From Lachnospiraceae bacterium (GTDB lineage Bacteria; Bacillota; Clostridia; Lachnospirales; Lachnospiraceae): a stretch of DNA of 39,963 nt. Position numbers and translations under genes: made by a program. The stretch's first letter is position 1. The number at the start of each line of letters is the position of its first letter. The stretch covers positions 1 to 39,963 of the forward strand of contig JAAWEL010000084.1 in assembly GCA_022794255.1 (NCBI GenBank). Reading direction: 5' to 3'. Of this stretch, positions 9,354-17,445 are shown piece after piece. The notes beneath the pieces are model-generated. The model had not been told where the DNA came from. It ran no database searches and saw only the letters and a list, made by a program, of their open reading frames with translations.

Positions 9354-9507
9354 AACTTATTTCCAGCAACAGCATCTTTGCTGTGTTCTGGCTGTCCCGT
9401 CTCTCCTTTTCATCCAGGGAGCCTCTATGTCCACTCCCTCTCTCTTCGCTTCATGACTTAATCAAACAAATCACTTGGCTAAATTCCGGTAAATAAATCC
9501 CTTACCA

Positions 9508-11304
9508 TCAGCGGGTCAAAGGGCGTGTCACATCCCAAAGCCACTTGGCTTCCTCTGCCTCCAGATAGGGCGATATCTTCTCATACACCTGAGAGTGATA
9601 TTCATTGAGATAAGCCATATCCTTATCCTCCATAAGCGTCACATCCACTGGCTCTAAGTCTATGGGCACATAGGTCAAATACTCAAACTCAAAAAATCTG
9701 CCATATTCTGTAGTCTCCGCTTCCTTACAAAATACCAGATTCTCCGTGCGGATTCCATGACTTCCCTCTATATAGATCCCTGGTTCATCGGAGCACACCA
9801 TCCCTGGAACAAAGGGCGCTCCGTCCTGCCGCTCCGGAACCGTCTTAAAACGGATTCCCACCGGCCTTTCATGGACATTGAGCAGATATCCCACCCCGTG
9901 TCCGGTTCCATGATTGTAGTTAAGCCCTCGTCTCCACATCAACTCCCGGGCCACATAATCCAGGCTGAGACCGCTGCAGCCCTCTAAAAACTTCACATGC
10001 CCCAAACGCAGCATACTCATCAGTACCAGAGTATAGTGCTCTCTCTCCTCATCTGTCACCGGCCCCAAGGCCATAGTCCTGGTGATATCTGTAGTTCCCT
10101 CCAGATACTGCCCTCCGGAATCCACCAGATACAGTCCCTCCGGCTTTAATACTGCACAGCTCTCTTCCTGGGCATGGTAGTGACACATAGCCGCATTGGC
10201 CCCATAGGCGGAAATCGTGGCAAAGCTCTCATCCATAGCCCCCTGGTCCTTTCGCAGCTTTTGCAAATATTCTGCCACACTGCACTCTGTCATGGGAAGC
10301 TTGCCCACATTATGCTTTAACCAATAGATATATTTTGTCATGGCAACACCATCTCGAATGTGAACCTTTTTCAGGTTTTCAATCTCTGTCCGGGATTTCT
10401 CTGCCTTTTTCATCACAGTTGGATTCATCTTGTCAATAATCCGGTTGGACTCATCCAGATACCGGACAATGGCATAGTTGACCTTTCCCTTCTCTAGCAG
10501 TACCCTTTCGTGGTACAGCTCCTGCACATAAGTGTATATCTCCTGATAGGGGTAAAGGGTGACACCCAGCCCTTCCAGATAAGCCTGCACTTCCCCGAAT
10601 ATGGCCTGCAGGTTCACAAACAGGCAAAGCTCTTTCGCAGTCACCGCCACATAGGAAAGCACCACAGGATTGTGGGGAATATCATTTCCCCGGATATTAA
10701 AGAGCCACACAATATCGTCCAGAGTTGTCAGAAGATGGACTGTTGCATGGTTCTTCTTCATCTCCCTCCTGAGCTCTTTGATCTTATCAGCCGCAGATTT
10801 CCCTGCATATCTGTCTTCCAGAATCCATACCGGCTCCCCAGGCAAGGCAGGGCGATCTTCCCAGATATCTCCCACCAAAGCCTCTGTATAAGCGAAGGAA
10901 ATGCTTTTGCTCTCCAGCCGCTTCTGCAAATCCTCCCCCATGCGGGCATTGATAACCCGGCCGTCAAATCCAAGAATCCCATGGTGAGGCAGATTCTGCT
11001 CCAAATATTCCTCCAGAGTAGGCACCCCTGGCTCTCCCATTTTCATCAGCTCCACACCGCTTCCTTCAAGCTCAGCAGCAGCCTGGACAAAATAACGGCC
11101 ATCAGTCCACAAACCGGCCCAGTCCTTTGCGATCAGAGCTGTCCCCGCAGAGCCGGTAAAGCCCGTGATAAATTCTCTGCATGCAAAATGCTTTCCTACA
11201 TATTCTGACTCATGGTAATCCGAAGTAGGAACCAGATAGGCATCAATCCTGCGCTCCCGCATCATCTCCCGAAGCTTGCCAATTCTCTTTGCTGTCTCAC
11301 TCAT
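9508..11304 (-). CDS. Aminopeptidase P family protein (M24 Xaa-Pro aminopeptidase)
   Basis: A 598-aa three-domain Xaa-Pro aminopeptidase. Two creatinase-like N-terminal domains (from MRERRIDAYLVPTSDYHESEY onward) precede the M24 'pita-bread' domain. The dinuclear metal ligands are recognisable: Asp in YLVDSGGQYLEGTTDITRT (two), His in NYNHGTGHGVGY, and Glu in CSDEPGIYIEG and in GIRTENLV. It removes N-terminal residues ahead of proline in the cytoplasm. Its length fits the longer (about 600 aa) form common in Firmicutes. The ATG follows AAAGGAG and overlaps the stop of the upstream dihydrolipoamide dehydrogenase gene by ATGA, so the two are translationally coupled. Confidence 0.93.
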   Translation of the reverse strand: MSETAKRIGKLREMMRERRIDAYLVPTSDYHESEYVGKHFACREFITGFTGSAGTALIAKDWAGLWTDGRYFVQAAAELEGSGVELMKMGEPGVPTLEEYLEQNLPHHGILGFDGRVINARMGEDLQKRLESKSISFAYTEALVGDIWEDRPALPGEPVWILEDRYAGKSAADKIKELRREMKKNHATVHLLTTLDDIVWLFNIRGNDIPHNPVVLSYVAVTAKELCLFVNLQAIFGEVQAYLEGLGVTLYPYQEIYTYVQELYHERVLLEKGKVNYAIVRYLDESNRIIDKMNPTVMKKAEKSRTEIENLKKVHIRDGVAMTKYIYWLKHNVGKLPMTECSVAEYLQKLRKDQGAMDESFATISAYGANAAMCHYHAQEESCAVLKPEGLYLVDSGGQYLEGTTDITRTMALGPVTDEEREHYTLVLMSMLRLGHVKFLEGCSGLSLDYVARELMWRRGLNYNHGTGHGVGYLLNVHERPVGIRFKTVPERQDGAPFVPGMVCSDEPGIYIEGSHGIRTENLVFCKEAETTEYGRFFEFEYLTYVPIDLEPVDVTLMEDKDMAYLNEYHSQVYEKISPYLEAEEAKWLWDVTRPLTR

Positions 11305-12731
11305 TTTTCCGGCTCCTTTTCTCTCATTGCATCTTCAATGGCTGCTGCAATCCCCTCACTGTAGGTGGGATGGGCCCGCATGGCCCGGGACAGCTGCTCT
11401 GCCGTCAATCCGTTGGCTATGGCTGTGGCCATCTCCCCGATCATGTCTGTGGCACGGGGACATACCATCTGGGCACCCACAATCGTGTTAGAGTACGCCT
11501 CAAAAATCATACGGATAAATCCCTTCTCCTTGTGAGTGATAATCGATTTGCCATTGTCATTCATATCGTAAACACCACAGCGCACCTTCATGCCCAAGGT
11601 GTTGGCTGTCTGTTCGGTGATCCCCACAGTGGCAATCTCCGGTACGGTGTAGATACAGTTGGGTACAATGGGAAGAGATACATACATCCCATTGGGCACT
11701 GCCTCTAGCCGGATACTGTGCGGCCGTCCGGCAATCGTCTCCACCACATAGGTTGCCTGTGCCATAGCCACATGAGCAAGCTGTGTCTTGGAAACCACAT
11801 CTCCGATAGCATAAATATGCTTTTCGCTGGTCATAAAATCTGCATTCACTGCCAGCCTTCCGTTGCGGATCTCCAGGGAAACATCCTCCCCGATCAGCCT
11901 GTCCATATAAGGCCGCCGTCCCACAGCAACAACCACCTGACTGGCCCGGATCCTGCTGGTTTCTCCCGTCTGATGATTGGATACCTGGCAATTGAGTCCA
12001 TCCTCCTCCGTGATCTCCTCTATCGTGGAATTGCAATGGATTGTAATTCCCTTATCCCTCAGCTGATCCTCTAAGGCCAGTGCCACCTCTGTATCCATTG
12101 GGCCCAAAAGATGGGAACCCATCTCCACAATGGTCACATTGGAACAGAGCGCCTGGAATATAGTGGCAAACTCCACTCCGATCACCCCACCCCCCATAAT
12201 GACTACCCGGTCAAAATTCCAGTTCTGAGCTGTCAAAAGACGGTCGCTGTTGTTGACTCCCGGCAAATATATACCTGGAATATCCGGAATCACCGGAGAG
12301 GCGCCTGTGGCAATGATAATATTGTCTGCATGGAGGTACTCTCTTCCCTCCTCTCCCACCACCTCTATGGTCTTTTCTCTGCGAATGGTGGCAGTGCCCC
12401 GAATAAACTCAATCCCGTTTTCTGCAAAAAGCTTTTCAATCCCCTGGCGATACTGACGGACCGAACGTTTCTTGTACTCCTGCATTTTTCCAAAGTCAAA
12501 AGATATGAAATCCGTAGACACCCCAAATTCATCACATCTTTGCATCATGGAAAAAATATTTGACGCATGTAAAAGAGCTTTGGTGGGAATGCACCCCCGA
12601 TTGACACAGACTCCTCCCAGTCTGTCCTGATCCACCACCGCAACCTTCATTCCAAAGCCGGCTGCTTTTAAAGCCGCCGTATAGCCTCCCGGACCAGCTC
12701 CAATCACCACCAATTCATAATTACGTGCCAT
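11301..12731 (-). CDS. lpdA: Dihydrolipoamide dehydrogenase (E3)
   Basis: A class I FAD-dependent disulfide oxidoreductase that reoxidises dihydrolipoyl groups with NAD+. The sequence shows the N-terminal FAD fold VVIGAGPGGYTAAL, the redox-active CVNRGC in GGVCVNRGCIPTKAL, the NAD fold VVIMGGGVIGVEFA, the second FAD motif IYAIGDV and the catalytic C-terminal His-Pro in MRAHPTYSE. Length (476 aa) is normal. I prefer the ATG at 12731 over one four codons earlier because GGAAAG sits at the right distance from it. No E1, E2 or glycine-cleavage partner genes are present in the window; its only partner is the overlapping aminopeptidase gene. Confidence 0.92.
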   Translation of the reverse strand: MARNYELVVIGAGPGGYTAALKAAGFGMKVAVVDQDRLGGVCVNRGCIPTKALLHASNIFSMMQRCDEFGVSTDFISFDFGKMQEYKKRSVRQYRQGIEKLFAENGIEFIRGTATIRREKTIEVVGEEGREYLHADNIIIATGASPVIPDIPGIYLPGVNNSDRLLTAQNWNFDRVVIMGGGVIGVEFATIFQALCSNVTIVEMGSHLLGPMDTEVALALEDQLRDKGITIHCNSTIEEITEEDGLNCQVSNHQTGETSRIRASQVVVAVGRRPYMDRLIGEDVSLEIRNGRLAVNADFMTSEKHIYAIGDVVSKTQLAHVAMAQATYVVETIAGRPHSIRLEAVPNGMYVSLPIVPNCIYTVPEIATVGITEQTANTLGMKVRCGVYDMNDNGKSIITHKEKGFIRMIFEAYSNTIVGAQMVCPRATDMIGEMATAIANGLTAEQLSRAMRAHPTYSEGIAAAIEDAMREKEPEK

Positions 12732-12809
12732 GTCTCTTTCCATCCTTCCCCTTATTTTATTTTGAGCACCTTCCCTGAATTTGTTGTGCCCCTCATCTGC
12801 TCTTACATC

Positions 12810-13610
12810 TCAGCCCTGAAACAGGCCTAAATGAACACAGGCCTTCCATACTCCGTCCGCCCCTATGGGAGCTGTCACATAATCCGCCGCCTTTTTCAGC
12901 TCATCCCGTCCATTCCCCATAGCCACCCCGATTCCTGCTACCCGAATCATCTCATAATCATTCATGCTGTCCCCAAAAGCCACAGTCCTTTCCGGCAGGA
13001 CATGAAAATATTCGCACAGCCGCAAAAGCCCGTCTGCCTTGGAAACACACCGCTCAATCACATCCGCCCCCTCCATATTGGAAAACATGGGAAGCCGAAG
13101 CTCCGGAAAGGCCTTCTCCACCAGCCTTGTCCCTGGCTCCTTTCCGATATATGCCATGGTGCGCACCGGCATATCCAACAGCTTCCAGGGATCCCGAAAG
13201 CATCGGTCCGACTGTTTCCATCGAATCATATCATGGCGGGTCACATACTCTGGATTCATATAATAATCCTCTGCCCCTGCGCTGACACCCATAGCAAAGT
13301 CCTTCCCTTCCGTAAACCGAAGAAGCCGTTCCACCAGTCTTTGTTCCATCCGATGCTCATAGATCAGCTTCTCTCCCACTGTGACCTTTGTTCCGTTTAA
13401 ATGGATCACTCCGTCCGGCTTCACCTGCTCTGTCAGGCCGGCGCTATATCTTGCATCCATATCCCTTCCTGTTGCAATCACAATATAATACCGGTCTCTT
13501 AACCGGTCCAGAGCAAGAAGGGTACTGTCCGGTATCTTCCAGTCCTCGTGATTTAAAAGAGTCATGTCCATATCAAAGCTGACGATTCCCTTTTTTCCGT
13601 ACTCTGCCAT
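12810..13610 (-). CDS. HAD-superfamily Cof-type phosphatase
   Basis: A 266-aa haloacid dehalogenase-like hydrolase of the Cof/YidA group, acting on sugar phosphates or similar small phosphates. Motif I is SFDMDMTLL (nucleophile and acid/base Asp), motif II is VIATGRD, the motif III Lys is in VSKADGLLRL, and motif IV is VAFGDSMNDYEMI. A C2-type cap lies between motifs II and III. It starts at ATG after GGAGG and has its own promoter. It is the last clearly chromosomal gene before composition changes to the AT-rich island. Confidence 0.88.
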   Translation of the reverse strand: MAEYGKKGIVSFDMDMTLLNHEDWKIPDSTLLALDRLRDRYYIVIATGRDMDARYSAGLTEQVKPDGVIHLNGTKVTVGEKLIYEHRMEQRLVERLLRFTEGKDFAMGVSAGAEDYYMNPEYVTRHDMIRWKQSDRCFRDPWKLLDMPVRTMAYIGKEPGTRLVEKAFPELRLPMFSNMEGADVIERCVSKADGLLRLCEYFHVLPERTVAFGDSMNDYEMIRVAGIGVAMGNGRDELKKAADYVTAPIGADGVWKACVHLGLFQG

Positions 13611-13696
13611 CCTCCGTTCCTCCTGGTGGTCCGTTCAGGAACCATTCCCAAAAACCACCAATTTCCACCTTTATTTTTGTTATTTTCTTCAATCAT

Positions 13697-13725
13697 ATGA
13701 TAACAAATAAAAAACCTGCTGTAAA
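13697..13725 (-). promoter_or_regulatory. Sigma-A promoter for the HAD phosphatase gene
   Basis: On the minus strand TTTACA (13720-13725), a 17-nt spacer and TATCAT (13697-13702), about 85 nt upstream of the ATG. Confidence 0.5.
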
Positions 13726-13753
13726 CCTCTTTTCCCAATGAAAATCCCCCGTA

Positions 13754-13783
13754 TGAACGGTTGCAAAATACCATTGCCGTTCA
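13754..13783 (-). terminator. Hairpin after the small gene of the sigma-DUF262 unit
   Basis: TGAACGG (13754-13760) pairs with CCGTTCA (13777-13783). It lies just downstream of the 13,794-14,096 gene on its strand. No clear U-tract follows, so it may or may not terminate. It is near the apparent left edge of the island. Confidence 0.35.
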
Positions 13784-13793
13784 GATGCCGCTA

Positions 13794-14096
13794 TCAGTGA
13801 ACCCGGCTTGCATTCTCCAAACATATTATCCTGTTCTGAAGCTCATCGTAATATTTTTGCATGGTTTGGAGCAGTATATTTAAAAGCTCTTTGTCAATTT
13901 CATATTCATTCTCATACACTTGATAATTCTTTCCAAAATTTTCAACTATAAAAGAGCACCCTATACAATCATACATCTTATGTAACAGGGTAAACAGATT
14001 CTCTTTTTTTGATAAAAGCATAGAAATATTTCTCATACGCTTTCTTTCATCTTCCTTTGCCCGTACATAAGCTTTAAAAAAAATAATATCCGCCAT
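13794..14096 (-). CDS. Hypothetical protein, 100 aa, downstream of sigma-DUF262
   Basis: I do not recognise this protein. It is charged and predicted mostly helical: FKAYVRAKEDERKRMRNISM, then KENLFTLLHKMYDCIGCSF, and a C-terminal helix ending in NRIICLENASRVH. A CIGC pair is present but no complete zinc site. The ATG follows ACAGGAG and lies about 80 nt behind the stop of the sigma-DUF262 gene, so it is probably the second gene of that SOS-controlled unit. A partner or anti-sigma-type role is possible but unsupported. Confidence 0.65.
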   Translation of the reverse strand: MADIIFFKAYVRAKEDERKRMRNISMLLSKKENLFTLLHKMYDCIGCSFIVENFGKNYQVYENEYEIDKELLNILLQTMQKYYDELQNRIICLENASRVH

Positions 14097-14175
14097 TTAA
14101 TTCATCTCCTGTCCGCAAAACTTTTCATATTTTGTAAACCTCAATCCTTTACCTCATCATAATATCTCGCCTCCA

Positions 14176-16329
14176 TTATCCGCTTTCCCGATACACCATA
14201 CAGTACTGATCGAAATCCTTTCTCATCCGCAAAAAATTTTTTCTCTGATCTGTCAAATAGGTACGATTCTTTTTAGCATATTCCAAAAGCCATTCATCTA
14301 AATCCGTATCCGTGTTATAGGAATAAGCTACCATTGCCAGTAAGGAGATTCTGTTTTCATCTTCCAATAGCTTGGATCCGTCTTTAATGGTCTTATATTC
14401 CAGGTCATCTAATGTCTCATTATATACTTCCATTTCTTCACGCACTTTATCAATGCCCATATTCACCACATCCGCAATAAAAATCTCCTTTTCCGTATAG
14501 CCATTCTTATCGGAAACCGATTTTCCAGTTAAAGCGCCATGACTTTTCAGGTAATTATACAAAAGCTGCTCCATATGTTTCATTTTCTTTCTTACAATAC
14601 TTTTATCTTTTGTGGATTTTGACGCTTCTAATATATTATCAAATGATTTCTCACTAATTTTCGTTTTTCTCAGTAAATGAAACCCATTCATAAAATTTGC
14701 AAACAGTTTATCATCCATTCCAAGCCTTACAAACCGGGAAAACAAACCAAACCATAAGAAGGAATCCTTGGCATCAAATAACAAAGCAGTCTCTTTCGTG
14801 TTGCAAATAAGGGTTAATCGCTCAACCAAGGAATAAAATTCTGTGAAATTTGAGTCACTGGCCTCCTCAGATAAAAATTTACACATTTTATCAAAATCTC
14901 CAAAATCATCAACAAAATCGGAAACCATAATCCCTTCCACAATAATTCTTCTAATCGCTCCTGATGTATTGTTGTTTTTTGTGTAGGTCGTCCCGATAAA
15001 CTCTGGCTGGAAAAATTGCATTTTTGCAATATTCTCAACAAATTCTGCAAAGCTCTCCTCGAGTCCCAGCCATCCGTTTTGCGCCTTATTCATAGGTCTG
15101 CTTCTGTTAAAACGAGCAATGTCATCTGCAATATCCTTTTTTGTACAATCCATATTATACAAAACTGGTATTTGACGGTCTCTAAATATATCCTGCAATT
15201 CATCTGGCAACTGAGAAAATTTCTTTCCACGAATATCAACAGATGTCCATTCCATATCTGGAAAGCCCTCTTCATTCAATATCTCATTGCCGTTTTCCCC
15301 CACTTTTGGTGTCTGATACATGATACTGTAATTTTTCACATTATGGGAAACAGCAAATCCGTCATATAAATAATCATCCAATGTAGTACATCTCTGTTTT
15401 CCGTCAATCAGCCACTGCATTTTAATTCCATTTTTAATTTCTTCTGATATAATGATTTGAGTAAGAGATTTTCCACGCAAAATATCAGAAACCAGCTCAC
15501 TTTTCGCGAAGCATTTCCATTGACCACTATGTCGTTGTAAAATATGGTCATCCCGTATCCGCTTTTTTCTTAACTGCTTACTGATCGAATCAATACTGTA
15601 GCTTGTATTTTTATATTTTTCATTTACATTTTCCTTTGTATCCACATTGTTCCTATTCTCTTCTTCCATATTTTTATTCTCCTTATATAATATTCTCTTT
15701 TTGTCATAGGAAGTGATCTCACTCCAGCAATCTCTGTACTGTTTATCTGTAATATTCAATATCGCTTTGATTTTTTCAGCTTTATAGCCTTTCATAATAT
15801 GGATAGCAATCGTCTTTTGCATGGGTGATAAACTATCCAAAAATTCTTTGACCCTTTCACTATATGCTTCTTCCTCATCTTCAGAGAAAATATCTTCTAT
15901 ATTCAAATCATATTGTAATAAGTCTCCAGTAATCAAACAATTCTCTTGGTCTAAAAGGGAATCAAGGGAAAGATTATGAATATATTCTTTTTTCTTTATC
16001 CTATTTCCATATTCATCTTCTTCCTCTTTTTCGATAACAGCTCGTCTTTTTGCCCGGTTTCTATACGACATTTCCTTCCAAACTGCTTTTTTGATCACAC
16101 CATAAAAATACTCCATCGGGGAGCTTCCAGTAGAAGGATCGTATTTTTCCCTGGCAAGATTCAGTTCGTATCCGGCCCTTGAATAAAAATCGTCATAGTC
16201 TTCCTGTAAGATCCCTCCAAATTTCAACATTGCCTTATTGCACATTTGTCTCAATTTTGATTGGTTATTTGAATAAAGCACTTCAAGAGCCAATTCAATC
16301 TCTGATTTTATCTGATCTTTGTAGTCCAT
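14176..16329 (-). CDS. Sigma-70-like domain fused to a DUF262 domain, 717 aa
   Basis: The N-terminal 215 or so residues read like a sigma-70 family factor. Residues about 40-95 (LQEDYDDFYSRAGYELNLA, EKYDPSTGSSPMEYFYGVI, KKAVWKEMSYRNRAKRR) match region 2. Residues about 165-213 (SLSPMQKTIAIHIMKGYKA, ILNITDKQYRDCWSEI) match the region 4 helix-turn-helix. From about residue 240 on there is a DUF262 domain with DHILQRHSGQW, SELVSDILRGKSLTQ and MQWLIDGKQRCTT, where D309-G-K-Q-R313 stands for the usual DGQQR. No HNH domain is visible after it. Such a fusion is not one I know. The gene is divergent from the tail cluster and driven by a LexA-boxed promoter, so I infer a regulator of the island. An internal start near codon 221 could give a DUF262-only form. 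Confidence 0.8.
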   Translation of the reverse strand: MDYKDQIKSEIELALEVLYSNNQSKLRQMCNKAMLKFGGILQEDYDDFYSRAGYELNLAREKYDPSTGSSPMEYFYGVIKKAVWKEMSYRNRAKRRAVIEKEEEDEYGNRIKKKEYIHNLSLDSLLDQENCLITGDLLQYDLNIEDIFSEDEEEAYSERVKEFLDSLSPMQKTIAIHIMKGYKAEKIKAILNITDKQYRDCWSEITSYDKKRILYKENKNMEEENRNNVDTKENVNEKYKNTSYSIDSISKQLRKKRIRDDHILQRHSGQWKCFAKSELVSDILRGKSLTQIIISEEIKNGIKMQWLIDGKQRCTTLDDYLYDGFAVSHNVKNYSIMYQTPKVGENGNEILNEEGFPDMEWTSVDIRGKKFSQLPDELQDIFRDRQIPVLYNMDCTKKDIADDIARFNRSRPMNKAQNGWLGLEESFAEFVENIAKMQFFQPEFIGTTYTKNNNTSGAIRRIIVEGIMVSDFVDDFGDFDKMCKFLSEEASDSNFTEFYSLVERLTLICNTKETALLFDAKDSFLWFGLFSRFVRLGMDDKLFANFMNGFHLLRKTKISEKSFDNILEASKSTKDKSIVRKKMKHMEQLLYNYLKSHGALTGKSVSDKNGYTEKEIFIADVVNMGIDKVREEMEVYNETLDDLEYKTIKDGSKLLEDENRISLLAMVAYSYNTDTDLDEWLLEYAKKNRTYLTDQRKNFLRMRKDFDQYCMVYRESG
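15667..15684 (-). promoter_or_regulatory. Internal ribosome binding site and start inside the sigma-DUF262 gene
   Basis: On the minus strand AAGGAG (15679-15684) lies nine bases before an in-frame ATG (15667-15669, codon 221), exactly at the linker between the sigma-like and DUF262 parts. It is a better Shine-Dalgarno site than that of the main start at 16329 (GGATTGGATG). It could yield a separate 497-aa DUF262 protein. Confidence 0.55.
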
Positions 16330-16599
16330 GTAAGCACATCCAATCCTATTTGATTTGTAGATTTATTGGTATCAAAAAAGAAGTGTCCTCCAAACACTGC
16401 CCTATCTTATATTCCATTATTCTTGTTTTGGAGTTTTACGGAATCGCTTAAATTTAATTGACTTACTTGAAATTAGTATGTAAAATGCAAATAAGCGGTT
16501 CGCCGTTTAAATTTATGTAGAAAGATCTGCCTGAATCAGAGGTGCGCCAACACCGTTTGTATGATTTGAGACAGGTCTTTTTCATTTCTTCTTAATCCT
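16330..16599 (-). other. Leader of the sigma-DUF262 gene, about 265 nt
   Basis: Sequence between the predicted transcription start (about 16593) and the ATG at 16329. It contains a 40-codon frame starting at 16585, too close to the transcription start to have a ribosome site, and a small CGG-CGAA-CCG hairpin. No terminator or known riboswitch is recognisable. Its unusual length for a leader leaves room for post-transcriptional control. Confidence 0.4.
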
Positions 16600-16650
16600 A
16601 GTATAGAACATATGTTTGTTTTTGTCAACACCTTTATCGAACATATGTTT
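16600..16650 (-). promoter_or_regulatory. LexA-controlled sigma-A promoter with two SOS boxes
   Basis: On the minus strand TTGACA (16623-16628), a 17-nt spacer and TATACT (16600-16605) form a near-consensus sigma-A promoter reading toward the sigma-DUF262 gene. The spacer contains GAACATATGTTT as read on the plus strand (16606-16617). A second identical GAACATATGTTT lies at 16639-16650, upstream of the -35. Both fit the Gram-positive LexA/DinR consensus GAACNNNNGTTY. Centres are 33 bp apart, so two bound dimers would be on nearly the same helix face. This predicts tight repression and induction by DNA damage. Confidence 0.88.
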
Positions 16651-16867
16651 CTAAAATCTACATCCACCAATGTTTCTGAAAAACGCTCAGTATCCCTTAT
16701 CAACATTCTCCTCTTTAAACCGCTTTCTTTCATCTCCCTGTTTTATTATATCCACAACACTGAAATTTTCAAAAGGATCAAATAAAAAAAGAGAAATAAG
16801 AATTGAACCCACTCAATCAAAAAACAGCCATTCATCAAAAGGAGGAAAGGAGCTTTTACAAGAATTA
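16651..16867. other. Divergent intergenic region upstream of the tail cluster
   Basis: AT-rich sequence where the promoter of the rightward cluster should lie. I see no good TTGACA/TATAAT pair on the plus strand. That is compatible with control by the divergently encoded sigma-like protein, but is only negative evidence. A 65-codon minus-strand frame crosses the LexA boxes and is not credible as a gene. Confidence 0.4.
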
Positions 16868-17065
16868 ATGAAAAAATCTTTTTACAAAGCAAAAAACTAT
16901 CAAACGGATCACTCCACCTTTGGAGGACTTATCTATGCTTCCGATTTTAATACAAATTGCGGAAAAAAAGACAATAAGTATGGATCCCCAATAGCAAGCC
17001 GTATTATCAATGACCAAAAGTTTGACAATCAGTGCAAAAAATTCGCAAAGGAGAATCAAAAATGA
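16868..17065 (+). CDS. Small hypothetical protein, 65 aa
   Basis: Not recognised. A basic, polar protein (MKKSFYKAKNYQTD, then FGGLIYASDFNTNCGKKDN, ending CKKFAKENQK). The frame is open upstream to 16670, but this ATG has AAAGGAG sites before it (spacing long, about 15 nt) and its stop overlaps the next start as ATGA, which supports translation. It is the first gene of the rightward unit. Confidence 0.5.
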   Translation: MKKSFYKAKNYQTDHSTFGGLIYASDFNTNCGKKDNKYGSPIASRIINDQKFDNQCKKFAKENQK

Positions 17066-17445
17066 TAAAATCAAAATTCGTTGGATATACCTTACAGATG
17101 AAGCTGCCAAAAGAATATGGATATAACGGATATTCCGTAGAATGTAGATACCAGTACATAAAATCACAAGAAAAATATTTTTTATCCATGTGGATCAAAC
17201 GGGATGATAAAGATGACAAATTCAAAATCGAGTCACAAAAAATCAACAGGCTTCCCATTTCCGGAACAAAAGACACCATTGTTGATAATATTTGCAGAAT
17301 AGTCGAACAAGCCTGTATATCCGGATATTTTGATTCTTATATTCAGCTTATGGAGTATACCTATCAATGCTTTAGACAAGGAGAGAAGCTATTAAAAAAT
17401 AAAAAAACCAAACAAGAAGGGAAAGGAGACGGATCCATTGCTTGA
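17062..17445 (+). CDS. Hypothetical protein, 127 aa, upstream of the polymerase gene
   Basis: Not recognised. The ATG at 17062 follows AAAGGAG by eight bases and overlaps the previous gene by four. The protein begins MIKSKFVGYTLQMKLPKEYG, has a beta-rich first half (VECRYQYIKSQEKYFLSMW) and helices in the second, and ends in a Lys-rich tail. It is tightly coupled to the next gene, whose TTG start lies 8 bp inside it. Candidate roles are a polymerase accessory factor or an early regulator, by position only. Confidence 0.65.
   Translation: MIKSKFVGYTLQMKLPKEYGYNGYSVECRYQYIKSQEKYFLSMWIKRDDKDDKFKIESQKINRLPISGTKDTIVDNICRIVEQACISGYFDSYIQLMEYTYQCFRQGEKLLKNKKTKQEGKGDGSIA

Noticed and set aside
16465..16585. 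A 40-codon leader peptide for the sigma-DUF262 gene
   Set aside because: Its ATG is only about eight bases after the predicted transcription start, leaving no room for a ribosome site.
16536..16733. A 65-codon minus-strand frame across the LexA boxes
   Set aside because: It would contain the promoter and both operators within its coding sequence, and its ribosome site is badly spaced.
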